Shown: positions 1 to 9,635 of the stretch, piece after piece
Layout of the letters: each line of letters starts with the position of its first letter
How positions within the stretch are numbered: the first letter of the stretch is position 1
NCBI RefSeq assembly: GCF_005938085.1
Contig: NZ_SMZK01000004.1
Span: 62,001-126,000 of the forward strand
Direction: 5' to 3'
From: Haloterrigena sp. H1
GTDB taxonomy: Archaea > Halobacteriota > Halobacteria > Halobacteriales > Natrialbaceae
Length of the DNA stretch: 64,000 bases
Translations under genes and position numbers: made by a program
Notes under the pieces: model-generated
The model's database searches: none
What the model was told of the DNA's origin: nothing
The model's input: the letters and a program-made list of their open reading frames with translations, nothing else

Positions 1-886
1 TCCGTCGCTGACGAATCAGAACTCGGTAATGCTGACGGCCCGTTCTGATCAGTATCAGAGACCGGGTTGTCAAATTGAGCTAACTCACCAGTCGATTCAA
101 CGGGCCATAACTCTTCGCGACCTGGGTTGGTGGGGAGCCGATATGTCTCACCAGACTGGAAAACCAGTGGATCGCCACCGGGTGGTAGAATCAACACGAC
201 ATAACTATCACGCGAATAGTCTGCGTCTGGCAGGTCGACAGCAGGAATGAACGGTCGTTTGATCAGCGTCCAGTCCTGCTCAAAGTCGTCTTTGGAGTCG
301 TATACCTGGGTCTCTCCAGCCTGATAGACGGTATACTGGCCAGTTTCACGATCATGGCTGTAATAAGCTGGAACACTGTCCTTCGAGAGTACTCCGTCAT
401 CAGGGACGCGAGCAAACTCTGTGTTCCCATCAGAAAGGACGTGCTCACCGTTGTCGCGCGTCCAGACGGTCTGATTTGTCTCGGTCGTCCGTGGTCGAAC
501 CGCAGTGACACCGCCGTGAGCCGTCGCACCACCGCCGAAGGTCACAACCTCGTCGCAATTATAGAACTGTTCAGTGCCGTCCGTTCGCTCTCGGAACGGC
601 GGCGAGAGGATATTCTCGACTCGTGACGCAACCTGTGTCTCAGACTCCCCAGGCCGGACAACGAAGATCGGAATGCGATTCCCCTCGTGAGCGCGTTTGA
701 GATTCTGCAGAACCTTCGCTGGTCGATCTGGCGTCGTTGTCTCAGCCTCGATGTTAAACACAACATCGTGGTCTGGGTGCGTCGCAACGGCGTCAGGTTG
801 CTCGCTCCCATCCTGCTCGAGGATCTCGACACTGAACCCGCGTTCAGTGAGTGATACCTCAGCATCCAAAAGCACTGCATCATGGC
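1..886 (-). pseudogene. 3' part of a VirD4/TraD-like coupling protein gene, cut off by an IS630 insertion
   Basis: Read on the minus strand, this stretch is open in one frame from the IS junction to the window edge, starting at HDAVLLDAEVSLTERG. It continues the coupling-protein gene that ends early at 2063. Removing the IS together with one copy of its TA target joins the two parts in frame (GGTS then HDAVLL). The first 90 residues contain a VVFNIEAETTT segment resembling the acidic core of a nuclease-fold domain, but I do not assign activity. There is no start codon of its own at the junction, so it is probably not translated. The true 3' end lies outside the window. Confidence 0.75.
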
Positions 887-2087
887 TAGTGTACTGTCAG
901 CCGTGAGTTGAAAGGCTCATATTGTCGTGGATAGTAGGTTGGTGGCAATGACCCAGTCGACGTATCCAATCGAGTTGACCGAAGAAGAGCGAGATACACT
1001 GAACAGCATTACATCGCACGGCGTCCACCGGGCGCAGAAGATTACTCGCGCACGTATCCTCCTCCAAGCCGACGACGGTAAGAGTGACTCGGCGATCGCC
1101 GAGTCACTCGGCTGTAGCCCGAGTACTCCGTGGCGAACACGGAAGAAGTTCCACGAACGTGACCGGCTCGAAGCCATCGAACGCAAGGATCCTGACCGCA
1201 CCTACGAACGCAAACTCGACGGTGAGGACGAAGCTCACCTTATCGCCCTCGCGACCAGCGAACCGCCCGAAGGCTACTCCCAGTGGTCGCTCCGGCTTCT
1301 TGCCGACGAACTCGTTGTCCTCGAGGAGATCGACCACGAGTCGATCTCCCACGAGACCATTCGTCAAGTCCTCAAAAAAACGAACTCCAGCCTCACCGAT
1401 CCAAACAGTGGGTGATTCCGCCGGGTCAAGACTCCGAGTTCGTCTATCACATGGAGGACATCCTCTCGCTCTACCGCGAACCATACGATCCAGACCGACC
1501 TCTCGTCTGTTTCGACGAGCACCCGACACAGTTGATCAAGCACGTCAAGCAACCGCGCCCGGCAGAGCCGGGCACGGTTGCCCGTGAGGATTACCACTAC
1601 GAGCGCAACGGCACCAAGAACCTGTTTCTGGCCTCCGAACCGCTCGCCGGCTGGCGAGCGGTAAGGGTCAAAGACCGACGAACCACCGAAGACTGGGTGC
1701 ATTTCATCCAGCATCTCGTGGATCAGCACTACCCGGATGCGGACTGCATCCGGGTGGTGCTGGACAATCTCAACACGCACAACCCAGCTGCCTTCTACGA
1801 ATATTTCGAACCGGCTGAAGCACGTCGGTTACTCGACAAGCTCGAATTCCACTTCACGCCAGTCCATGGCAGTTGGCTCAACATGGCGGAAATCGAGTTC
1901 AATACGCTGCAACAGCAGTGTCTCGACCGACGTATTCCCGATGCGGCGACACTCCGTCAGGAGGTCGCCGCATGGAAAAAGGAACGAAACAGCGGTGAAA
2001 CGGATATTGACTGGCGATTTACGACCGACGATGCTCGCATCAAATTGAAACGCCTATATCCTTCAATTGACGCCTGACAGAGCACTA
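887..2087 (+). mobile_element. IS630-family insertion sequence
   Basis: A 1.2-kb element lies between two copies of CTAG (886-889 and 2085-2088), which fits the TA target duplication of the IS630/Tc1 superfamily. The ends are imperfect inverted repeats: GTGTACTGTCAGCCGTGAGT on the left, and GTGCTCTGTCAGGCGTCAAT on the right when read inward. It interrupts the coupling-protein gene, and the interrupted frame is restored exactly when the element and one TA are removed. The insertion therefore looks recent and clean. Confidence 0.85.
948..2077 (+). CDS. IS630-family transposase in two overlapping frames
   Basis: DDE transposase encoded in two frames. The first runs from the ATG at 948 to about 1415 and carries a helix-turn-helix region (SAIAESLGCSPSTPWRTRKKF). 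The second runs from the overlap to 2077 and carries the catalytic domain, with acidic residues in RPLVCFDE, VVLDNLNTH and GSWLNMAEIEFN. The frames meet at seven A residues (1374-1380). A -1 shift there gives VLKKNELQPHRSKQWVIP, which is the expected IS630 sequence across the junction. This suggests programmed slippage, although a simple inactivating indel cannot be excluded. GTG at 927 is an alternative start. Confidence 0.82.
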
Positions 2088-3964
2088 GTTCCTCCAGCCG
2101 AGCCAACAGTGCCCGTCTTGGGCTGGACAAACTCTTCACCCTTGTCTGTGAGGCGCACGACAATCTCGCCGTTCTGTAGATCGACCTCGATCAACCGCGA
2201 GGCATCACGCACGTCCGGCAGGTCTTCATCTGCATAGTCAATCTCGAGCTCGGTCTTCTCGAGGCGAGCCACGAGTTCCTCGTCAACAGCTGTTACATCA
2301 GCCCAGCCGTTTGCCTCTCGCACACCCTCTCGAATTTGGACAGTGCGAAGGGCTTCTGCCATGGTCTCATCCAGTATCTTCGTCGGATTGGCTGCCTCAT
2401 TGGCGTCGCTGTAGAGGAGATTCTGGAGGATCTCCGCGTCCGTTAGCGGCTCAGTTCCGTAGCGCTCGAGGCTCTGTTCGATGATATCATCGACAGTCTC
2501 AGTCGACCGAAGCGGTGGATACGGTGGGAACGAGTTGATGAGGACCGGCTCAGAGTAGCGCCCACCGTCGAGCGGGAGTTTCGTCCAGGCCTTGTACTGA
2601 TCAGTCGAGATCAAATCCTCCGCCGTGTAGCCCTGGAACCGCTTCATCAGCAGTTGGGCATCGTCGACATCATTGACCGAGAAGGCAAGGAGGTTATCAC
2701 AGTTGTTCTGCATCGCTTTCAGCGTATCCTCATCAAACTGCGAGGGGTACTGCGAGGCAAGCGTGACGGAGAGACGCATCGACCGAGCACGGGCTAGCAT
2801 CGATTCGATATCGAGATTGTCACTAGCGATGTCGTCGAATTCGTCACACACGACAAAATAGGGGTCTGGATCAGTATCGTGTTCATACGACCGGTGCTGA
2901 ACGGCACTCCAGAGATTGCGCATCACGCCGAGCGTGACCATCTTCTTGATGTCCGTGTTCTCGACGGGCGTTCGAACGATGACGATTCGGTCGTCTTCAA
3001 TGATGTCTCGGAAGTCAATCGTACTCTCACGATGGGCGATGATCCGACGGATCACCGAATTCTCGACCCACGACTTGATCCGCTTCAGTAGTGGCCGAAC
3101 CGTCTCCTCTTCCATCTTCGCAATTTCGAGGCAGAACTCCCTGATGTAGGGGTCCTCGACATCGAGCGCGAAGTCTTCGCGCCGCTCGGCGTTGAGCAAC
3201 GTGAAGTACATATCGATGATCGAGAACGGCTTCTCAGATTTCATCATCGCCCGAGCCATCGACTCGGTGATAGCCTCCATGTTGATGCCCCAGTAATCGG
3301 AAGTGTCGAAGACCGCTTTCAGGTTCTCGACCCGATTTTCGATCTCGTTCTCGAGTTCTTCGGTCGTCTCACACTCGGGCACCTCGAGGAAGTTCATCCC
3401 GATCGTCTTCTCATGAATGGTCGAACCAGGCTCGATCCAGACCACGTCCTCGAGTCGGTTTTCGGGGAGTTTCCGCAGGAGTTCACGAGAGTCGCGGCCT
3501 TTCGGATCGAAGTAGGTGAAGCCGTGGCCAGCGTACGCCCACTGGACCATCATATTCAGCAGTTCCGTGGTTTTCCCGTAGCCAGTGGTGCCCGTAATCC
3601 AGATATGGCGGAAAAGGGAGTCAAAGCGGAGCGGCACTTCACGGAAGCCCCGCTGTGGGTCCTTGTCGTAGCCGACCCAGAGTGGTGCAGACGGTGTATC
3701 AACACCTGCCTCGAACATCTCGCGAACAAACGGCCCTGCGACAGTTCCCTCCTGGACCGTTTCAGTGATAGCCTGCTTTCCACCAACAGAGTTCGTCTTC
3801 TGTTCATCAATATCGTACGTCTCACCGAGTCGGGACTGGGGAACAGGTGGTGAATCAGGCGGCGAGTCACCGTCATCAGTAGCTTGTGTTGCTGGCTCTG
3901 TCTCCGTGTCGTCCGCTGCTGCTTCTTTGCTGCGGCTGCGGCCAAAGAATCGATCAAACACCAT
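2063..3964 (-). CDS. VirD4/TraD-like conjugative coupling ATPase, truncated at its C terminus by an IS
   Basis: Type IV coupling proteins bring DNA to the conjugation channel and pump it using ATP. Walker A is visible in WITGTTGYGKTTELLNMM and Walker B in YFVVCDEFDDIAS, followed by SVTLASQYPSQF, typical of TraD/VirD4/HerA-type ATPases. The N terminus is a low-complexity acidic segment, and no clear membrane helix is seen. The start at 3964 was chosen because the ATG overlaps the stop of the upstream gene (ATGGTGTTTGA). The reading frame also extends to 4102. The last residues (ALSGVN) are read from the IS630 end, so the protein has lost about 300 C-terminal residues. It is the last gene of the transfer operon seen here. 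Confidence 0.85.
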   Translation of the reverse strand: MVFDRFFGRSRSKEAAADDTETEPATQATDDGDSPPDSPPVPQSRLGETYDIDEQKTNSVGGKQAITETVQEGTVAGPFVREMFEAGVDTPSAPLWVGYDKDPQRGFREVPLRFDSLFRHIWITGTTGYGKTTELLNMMVQWAYAGHGFTYFDPKGRDSRELLRKLPENRLEDVVWIEPGSTIHEKTIGMNFLEVPECETTEELENEIENRVENLKAVFDTSDYWGINMEAITESMARAMMKSEKPFSIIDMYFTLLNAERREDFALDVEDPYIREFCLEIAKMEEETVRPLLKRIKSWVENSVIRRIIAHRESTIDFRDIIEDDRIVIVRTPVENTDIKKMVTLGVMRNLWSAVQHRSYEHDTDPDPYFVVCDEFDDIASDNLDIESMLARARSMRLSVTLASQYPSQFDEDTLKAMQNNCDNLLAFSVNDVDDAQLLMKRFQGYTAEDLISTDQYKAWTKLPLDGGRYSEPVLINSFPPYPPLRSTETVDDIIEQSLERYGTEPLTDAEILQNLLYSDANEAANPTKILDETMAEALRTVQIREGVREANGWADVTAVDEELVARLEKTELEIDYADEDLPDVRDASRLIEVDLQNGEIVVRLTDKGEEFVQPKTGTVGSAGGTSALSGVN

Positions 3965-5102
3965 TGTGTCCTCCAGAAGAACCGTTGTGTTCGGTAGAAG
4001 CGCTGCTATCGGTGGACTGTTCGTATTTCCCGAGATCGGCAGGGGCTCGGTCACCACGTCGAGTATATCGCCAGTCGATATTTGGCGTCTCAATCTCTGC
4101 ATTGGGGATGTGTGCGACGCCGGCGAGTTCGTCGACGGTCATAATCATGTGCCGATCGATCCACTCGCGGTCACGCATTCGCTCGACGAATTGTCGAAGC
4201 CGTGTGGCACGTTTCCGCTCTCGGCGATGCCAGACAGGCTTGTCGTCGAGGCCCTGCTCAGTAATCGCATTGTAGTACTTCCTGAACATCCCCGCGACGC
4301 CACGAGCACGGGCCTCGGCTTCGGCCTGTTCGCTCGAGGCGGCGAGAACTCGAATGTTCACGTGGAACGCCTGTTGGCCACGCTGCTGTTCGATGGTTTT
4401 CGCGGCCTGTTTGTCTTTCTCGCTCGGCGGTCGCGTACGAGGATTAAGCCAGCCGACGGACGTCCCTTGCCGAAGTGCATGAGCGAGCTCGTCGACGCTA
4501 TTGTGCTTGAACTGGTCACCGTCAGTCCACGACTGTTTCGCAGGTCGGAAGACGACCTGCGTAACGACTGTACTCTCGTCAAGCGACAGCATCTCGCTCG
4601 TAATTTCGCCGTAAGGATCTGTCTCGAATCCCTCGCTGTTGTGATGGCGAATCGGATAGTAGGGGATCTTCTCCATCTCGAGCCACGCACCAGCAACGTA
4701 CTCGTCAGCGTCGATGACGGGGAACGCGTAGCCCTCCTCAACGGGGAAGACCTCGCTGTTGGCGTAGTTGTTTCCGACACGGCGGCGGAACTTGTCGGCA
4801 GCCGCCTCGGTGGCAGCGTGCATGTAGAACTTGATCTTCCCTTCGTCGAACCAGACCTCGAAGGTGTGATGATCACTCGTATTCTTCCCACGGAAGTTCG
4901 TCGTCACATCGTGGACTGACTGGAGGACTCCAGCCCCGTCCGCGATACCGTTGTTCTCTTTGTAGGGACGAATTCGCAGTAGTGTCCCTGGTGTGTCCGC
5001 TTGCCGTTGGACAAACGAGTTGTGCTCTCCGAAGTCGAGTTGCGTCGCCTCGTACTGTGGCGACGAACCCAGGATTGTCTTGATTGGGTTGGCTCTAGTC
5101 AT
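3954..5102 (-). CDS. conjugation-operon protein of unknown function
   Basis: A soluble 382-aa protein encoded between the VirB4-like and VirD4-like ATPases. I do not recognise a catalytic motif. It begins MTRANPIKTILGSSPQYEA and has a mixed alpha/beta region (TFEVWFDEGKIKFYMHA) and a charged helical C-terminal half. The ATG at 5102 overlaps the TAG of the upstream VirB4-like gene (ATGACTAG), and its own stop overlaps the next gene. This indicates translational coupling and a shared role in transfer. A structural or adaptor role for one of the ATPases is inference. The longer open frame to 5276 overlaps the VirB4-like gene and was rejected. Confidence 0.75.
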   Translation of the reverse strand: MTRANPIKTILGSSPQYEATQLDFGEHNSFVQRQADTPGTLLRIRPYKENNGIADGAGVLQSVHDVTTNFRGKNTSDHHTFEVWFDEGKIKFYMHAATEAAADKFRRRVGNNYANSEVFPVEEGYAFPVIDADEYVAGAWLEMEKIPYYPIRHHNSEGFETDPYGEITSEMLSLDESTVVTQVVFRPAKQSWTDGDQFKHNSVDELAHALRQGTSVGWLNPRTRPPSEKDKQAAKTIEQQRGQQAFHVNIRVLAASSEQAEAEARARGVAGMFRKYYNAITEQGLDDKPVWHRRERKRATRLRQFVERMRDREWIDRHMIMTVDELAGVAHIPNAEIETPNIDWRYTRRGDRAPADLGKYEQSTDSSASTEHNGSSGGHNGV

Positions 5103-8100
5103 GATCTTGCGTGTCAGACACCGTTTCAGTCGTATCTTGTTCAGTAGCTGATTCTCCACCATCTGGCCGGACAGGCGACTTCTTACCATCCGTCTCAATC
5201 TCGAGGGTATGCTCGACGACCGCATCGAGGACCTCCTCTTTCGTGAGATTATCCTCGAGAAGTCGACTGGCGGCATCTGCAGTGAGATTCAGACGGGTTG
5301 CAAGCGCGTTGCGCTGAGCTTCGTTCTCGACGAACTCCTCGAAGGCGAGCAACTCTGCTGGCTCGTCGCGAATCGCCTGCTCGATGAAGGCCTGGTCCTC
5401 GGGCTCGTAGTCGATGACCCGTTTCTCGAAGTCGTCAGCGACGATATGCAACGGATACGTCCCGTGTTCTTCGACGCGAACGAGTGCCTGACTGTAGCCG
5501 AGATCTTCGTTCCCAGCGTCAGCACCCCTGATGTACCGCCGCTGCTCTTCGGTGAGGCCGATCTTGTCCGCTGTCCGATCATCCAGTTCGGGGAGCTTGT
5601 GGAGGACCTTGATCGGGCACATACCGATGATCTTCTCCGCCTGCTCAGTTTCGTAGAACTCCTGGGCCGTCTGAGAGAGTAACACCATCCGAAGCCCCGC
5701 ATGGCGTTGGTGACGGAATGCCGTCTCGAGGAAATCGAGATTCGCTTGGTCCTCGAAGAGGTAGTGGGCTTCGTCAATGGCGAGTTCGACGTTTCGCTGG
5801 GTGTTTTTCGCTTGCTGGTAGATCGTCGACAGCAACAGTTGCATCAGGAACGTCTGGCGATCAATTCCCGATGCACTGCCTTCGATCTGACCGAGGTCGA
5901 TATAGACGACTTTGCTGTCGCCCTCGAGGATATCAATCTCGGAGTGATGTGAGAGATTCTCGTAAGAGCCGCCCTCGCGGAATGGCTGGAACGCAATCGC
6001 GAGTTCGTCCGCATACTGTGCAGCACGCTCGCGCGCCGAATCCGATTCTGCGATATTGTGCTCGTCCGGGTTCTCAGCGATATCACAGAGGATGCGATGA
6101 ACGTCCTGCATCGTCGGTGAATTCGCCGATGTGTGCGTCGAAACGTCGTCCTCGACGATTCCTGCTTGCCGGTAGGCTTCGTCGATGACATACGAGAGGA
6201 CGCCCGTCTCGGTTCCGAGTTCGATATCGCGAGCGTCGAGGAAGTTCTCGAGGACAGCGTAGACCTCGTCTTTCTTCGCCGATAACGGCAAGATCCCGTC
6301 ACCGGAATCAAGGACATGCTGGGGCGTCTCGCGGATCTCGAGTGGATTCAGCTTCGTGTCGCCACCGACAGTGATCGTCTTCGCGTTCAGCGCGTCTGCG
6401 ATCCCGCGGAAGCCACCAACTGGATCGACGAGAACGAGCATCGTGTCGTTGCGGCGTTTCATCATCCGAAGGTGGCACATGATGTCACCGAAGGTCTTCC
6501 CAGCGCCCGGCATCCCGACGACGAGTTCACTGTGGCCCGTCTCAAGTTCCCACGGGTTGAGCCGAATGGGAGAGCCGTTGTGGCCGTGATAGCCGTACTC
6601 GATACCCTCGTCCATCATCAAGTAGTTCGATGAGAACGGGAACATCGCGCCGATGGCTTGGTTCGTCAGCGTCGACATGCGGTCACGGCCAAGTTCGTTC
6701 GCGCCAAGGGGCGACACCGTTGCGAGTCCGCGTTCCTGCCAGCGATTCGCAACCTTGAGCGTACAATTCGCCGGCGCATCCTTGATGATCGAGCGGAGAC
6801 GCGTCGTCTGATTATCGAGTTCCTGTTGACTATCAGCGGCGAGGCGAATGAACACGCCACCGCGATAGAACGACGCTTTGTTCGCACGGACGAGCGACCG
6901 CATGTACTTCGCCTGATCGATGTCTTCCTGGAGGTCCTCGGATTTGAGGCTGTTCGAGTCGTGCTGGTTGATCTTCAAATCCGAGATCCAGTCTGCCATC
7001 ATATCCTGAGCTGACTGGCTGTCGAACGGATCGAGATGGATGCTGATGTCAGTCTGCAACTCCGTGTCGAGTAACAGTCGCTCGAGGAGGCCATCCGGGG
7101 GCTCCTCGGGGAACTGTTCGATCCAGAACGTGCGAACGTACGTCTCGTCATTGATCACAGCGTAGGTCGTCTCCCAATCGACTGTCGACGGCGCGACCAC
7201 CGACTGGTGCATCGTCGACGTGTCTGGTAACCGATCATCAGTTCCGGTTGACGAGTCGTCGACAGCATCCTCGTCGATAGTGTCCTCCGCCCGATCGCTC
7301 GAGGCCGTGCCTGACGGGCTATCACTGTCGTGCTCAGCCATCGCATCGAGGACATCATTGGGATCCGGTGTTGCTGGGACACCGTCGCTGATCCCGTGCG
7401 AGACGACCGGGAACGTGCCGAGGGCGTTCGTGATATTGCCGTACTCTTCGGGATGGCACGTCCAGTACTCCTTCGTGATCCGAGCGAGATCGTAGGCATC
7501 GACGGGGCTGACCGAACACCGATAGAGCGACGACCCACCACGACGGAGTTGTGTCAGTCGTGACTCGAGATGTTCTTCTTTGAATTGCTCTCGCTCGGCG
7601 TCGGTCAGATCGTCAGTCTGGAATCGCCCGAAGAACCGTCCAATACCAGGAAGGTCTGCAAGATAGGCGAGGACACTGTCATCTGCTGCGTCGAAGTGTT
7701 CAACATCCTTGTCGTTCACCGCAGTGATGAGGTAGTACTCTCGAATTGTGGTCCTCTCAGAGTCGATTTCGCCGTTGTCAGTCGTATTCGCCCCAACGTA
7801 CTCCTCGAGCAGCCGTTTCAACACGGGACGTGAACGAACGTCGGCGTCAGCGAGTCGATCCTGGTGTGCACGGATGGTCTCGTCGTCATCGACCTCGCGG
7901 CTAGTGACGTAGATCTTCACCGGAAAGTCGACAGTCGAGTTAGCGAACTCCGAGAGCGACTGAACAGCCTTCGCCCACGCATCGTCGTCCTCGAGGGCCA
8001 TGTTCGCGGGCTCGACTTTCATCGCCCCAACGAGTGCGCCATCCGTTCGTTCGATCGCGTGTGGGTACACTCGCTGGAGGCGAGTCAGATACCGGACCTC

Positions 8101-8424
8101 GCTATTGTCTTCACCGCCGTGCGTGTACTCCTTGTTCTTAATCGCCCAGCTAAGACGAGCAGCGAGCCATTCAGTCAGCCACAGATATCGGGGCTTGACC
8201 TTGTGGAGCAAGAACAGCAGCGTCACGAGCATGAGCCCGAGTCCCAGTATCGGAATTGTCAGTGCTGCCGGGACGAACGTCGCTAAAACGACTGTGACGA
8301 ACGCCACTGCGAGAAACAGCATGAGTTCGCCGATCGTGTAGCCCCGGAAGAAGGCCGTTGTGCCACCCAAGGACTGGTGGATCTTTCGCGCGTTGTATTC
8401 GTAGTCTTCAGTGTTGGTACTCAT
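5095..8424 (-). CDS. VirB4/TraC-like type IV secretion ATPase with N-terminal membrane segments
   Basis: A protein of about 1110 aa. Residues 25-85 hold two hydrophobic helices (GELMLFLAVAFVTVVLATFV and a second one), like a PrgI/VirB3 module fused to VirB4. The second half is a RecA-like ATPase: Walker A in LVVGMPGAGKTFGDIM, Walker B in VELAIDEAHYLFED, then MVLLSQTAQEF. VirB4 proteins energise assembly and substrate transfer of the channel at the membrane. An acidic, serine-rich linker lies near residues 370-410. The ATG at 8424 follows GGTGGTGA, a good ribosome-binding site, 5 nt after the upstream stop. A GTG at 8436 is the alternative. Confidence 0.9.
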   Translation of the reverse strand: MSTNTEDYEYNARKIHQSLGGTTAFFRGYTIGELMLFLAVAFVTVVLATFVPAALTIPILGLGLMLVTLLFLLHKVKPRYLWLTEWLAARLSWAIKNKEYTHGGEDNSEVRYLTRLQRVYPHAIERTDGALVGAMKVEPANMALEDDDAWAKAVQSLSEFANSTVDFPVKIYVTSREVDDDETIRAHQDRLADADVRSRPVLKRLLEEYVGANTTDNGEIDSERTTIREYYLITAVNDKDVEHFDAADDSVLAYLADLPGIGRFFGRFQTDDLTDAEREQFKEEHLESRLTQLRRGGSSLYRCSVSPVDAYDLARITKEYWTCHPEEYGNITNALGTFPVVSHGISDGVPATPDPNDVLDAMAEHDSDSPSGTASSDRAEDTIDEDAVDDSSTGTDDRLPDTSTMHQSVVAPSTVDWETTYAVINDETYVRTFWIEQFPEEPPDGLLERLLLDTELQTDISIHLDPFDSQSAQDMMADWISDLKINQHDSNSLKSEDLQEDIDQAKYMRSLVRANKASFYRGGVFIRLAADSQQELDNQTTRLRSIIKDAPANCTLKVANRWQERGLATVSPLGANELGRDRMSTLTNQAIGAMFPFSSNYLMMDEGIEYGYHGHNGSPIRLNPWELETGHSELVVGMPGAGKTFGDIMCHLRMMKRRNDTMLVLVDPVGGFRGIADALNAKTITVGGDTKLNPLEIRETPQHVLDSGDGILPLSAKKDEVYAVLENFLDARDIELGTETGVLSYVIDEAYRQAGIVEDDVSTHTSANSPTMQDVHRILCDIAENPDEHNIAESDSARERAAQYADELAIAFQPFREGGSYENLSHHSEIDILEGDSKVVYIDLGQIEGSASGIDRQTFLMQLLLSTIYQQAKNTQRNVELAIDEAHYLFEDQANLDFLETAFRHQRHAGLRMVLLSQTAQEFYETEQAEKIIGMCPIKVLHKLPELDDRTADKIGLTEEQRRYIRGADAGNEDLGYSQALVRVEEHGTYPLHIVADDFEKRVIDYEPEDQAFIEQAIRDEPAELLAFEEFVENEAQRNALATRLNLTADAASRLLEDNLTKEEVLDAVVEHTLEIETDGKKSPVRPDGGESATEQDTTETVSDTQDHD

Positions 8425-8429
8425 CGAAT

Positions 8430-9635
8430 TCACCACCTCGAGACCTTCTCTTTCGTGTTTTTGAGCCCACGCTTCGCTCGAGTCGACGCCTTCTGTGTAG
8501 CTTTGCGAGTATCATCAGCTGCCTTATCGCGCATCCGCCCTGTCTTCGACTTCCGCAAGTTGTTGTAGCGGCCGGCGTGGTCCTTCGTTGAGCGAGCCGA
8601 CGAGCCAAGCTTGTACGCTTTCGAATCACCGCTCTCGAGTGTCGTCTGGCCGCTTTTCGTGACGGCACCAATTTGGTTCTCTGCGTATCCACGGTGGACG
8701 TTTCGGGCACCACGGACCGCCTTTCCAGAGGTCCGCTTTGCCTTTGCAGCGCCAGCTTTGGCCGCTGCAGGATTCGTCGTAGATGCTCCTTTCTGTGCGA
8801 TCGTCCGTATTGCAGGGCTACTCCAGTAGACCGTCATGACCATCGCGATAATCGCTGCAGGGATCAGTGCAAGTCCAACGAACACGGAGTAAATCCCTTC
8901 AAACGTAGTGTTCAGGTCAATTGCCCAGCCAATTCGAAATAAGACCGCTGCTGGAAGCCCCGCAAGAACCAGCCCTGGATAGATCCCAGCGACACGACGT
9001 GCCATGTTAGATGCTGGTGTGAATGGCCAGATCTCAAGCGCCCAGAGGACACCCAATAATGGCATAACTGGTGTCAGGACAAGGATCCCAATTTCTCGAA
9101 AAGCAACGATAAATCCAGCTACGACGAGTGCCACATTGGATAATACGACCATCGCAAGAATGGCGAAGATACCTCCCAGAGCTCCTTTGATAAGTCCCTC
9201 AAAATTTGCTGTCATATCGTCAATTGGGGCAATTGTCATTCCAACCGCGTCGATAAATTGTAATGGCATAGAGACTAGAGGGAACCAGACGAACGTCGCC
9301 ATAAATATGAGTCCTAACCGCCGTAAAAGGCGTTTCCGCCGGTACTCGCTGATCGAACCTGCCCGAAGCCCGATAAATGCGAGGGCAACAATTAGAACCA
9401 TAATAGTCAGGGGCATCACATACTTCAGATAAACATCTTGATATATGCTAGTCCAAGGCTCGTTATCTGGTGTTCCAATAACAATATATCCCGAATCAGA
9501 TGTCGGGGCTGGAACACCAACGATCGGTGATAAGATACCCTCATAAATGGTGTTCATGAGTCCAAGGAGCATCTCTGTCATATCCTCGACGACATCCTCG
9601 ATTGCTCCCTTGACCTCTTCTCTTAGCCATGCCAT
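8430..9635 (-). CDS. VirB6/TrbL-like polytopic membrane protein
   Basis: A 401-aa protein with an amphipathic N terminus (MAWLREEVKGAIEDVVEDM) and six to eight hydrophobic segments between residues 70 and 290, for example PLTIMVLIVALAFIGLRAG and GIFAILAMVVLSNVALVVAG. The C-terminal 110 residues are strongly basic and rich in Lys, Arg and Ala (KAKRTSGKAVRGARNVHRGY), which is unusual for a halophile and could contact DNA or the cytoplasmic ATPases. Size, topology and position between a lipoprotein gene and the VirB4-like gene suggest the inner channel component (VirB6 role). That assignment rests on architecture, not on a recognised motif. Confidence 0.72.
   Translation of the reverse strand: MAWLREEVKGAIEDVVEDMTEMLLGLMNTIYEGILSPIVGVPAPTSDSGYIVIGTPDNEPWTSIYQDVYLKYVMPLTIMVLIVALAFIGLRAGSISEYRRKRLLRRLGLIFMATFVWFPLVSMPLQFIDAVGMTIAPIDDMTANFEGLIKGALGGIFAILAMVVLSNVALVVAGFIVAFREIGILVLTPVMPLLGVLWALEIWPFTPASNMARRVAGIYPGLVLAGLPAAVLFRIGWAIDLNTTFEGIYSVFVGLALIPAAIIAMVMTVYWSSPAIRTIAQKGASTTNPAAAKAGAAKAKRTSGKAVRGARNVHRGYAENQIGAVTKSGQTTLESGDSKAYKLGSSARSTKDHAGRYNNLRKSKTGRMRDKAADDTRKATQKASTRAKRGLKNTKEKVSRW

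Noticed and set aside
5103-5276. Longer N terminus for the gene between the two transfer ATPases
   Set aside because: It is Arg/Ser-rich, antisense-like, and overlaps the VirB4-like gene by 180 bp; the ATGACTAG overlap marks the better start.
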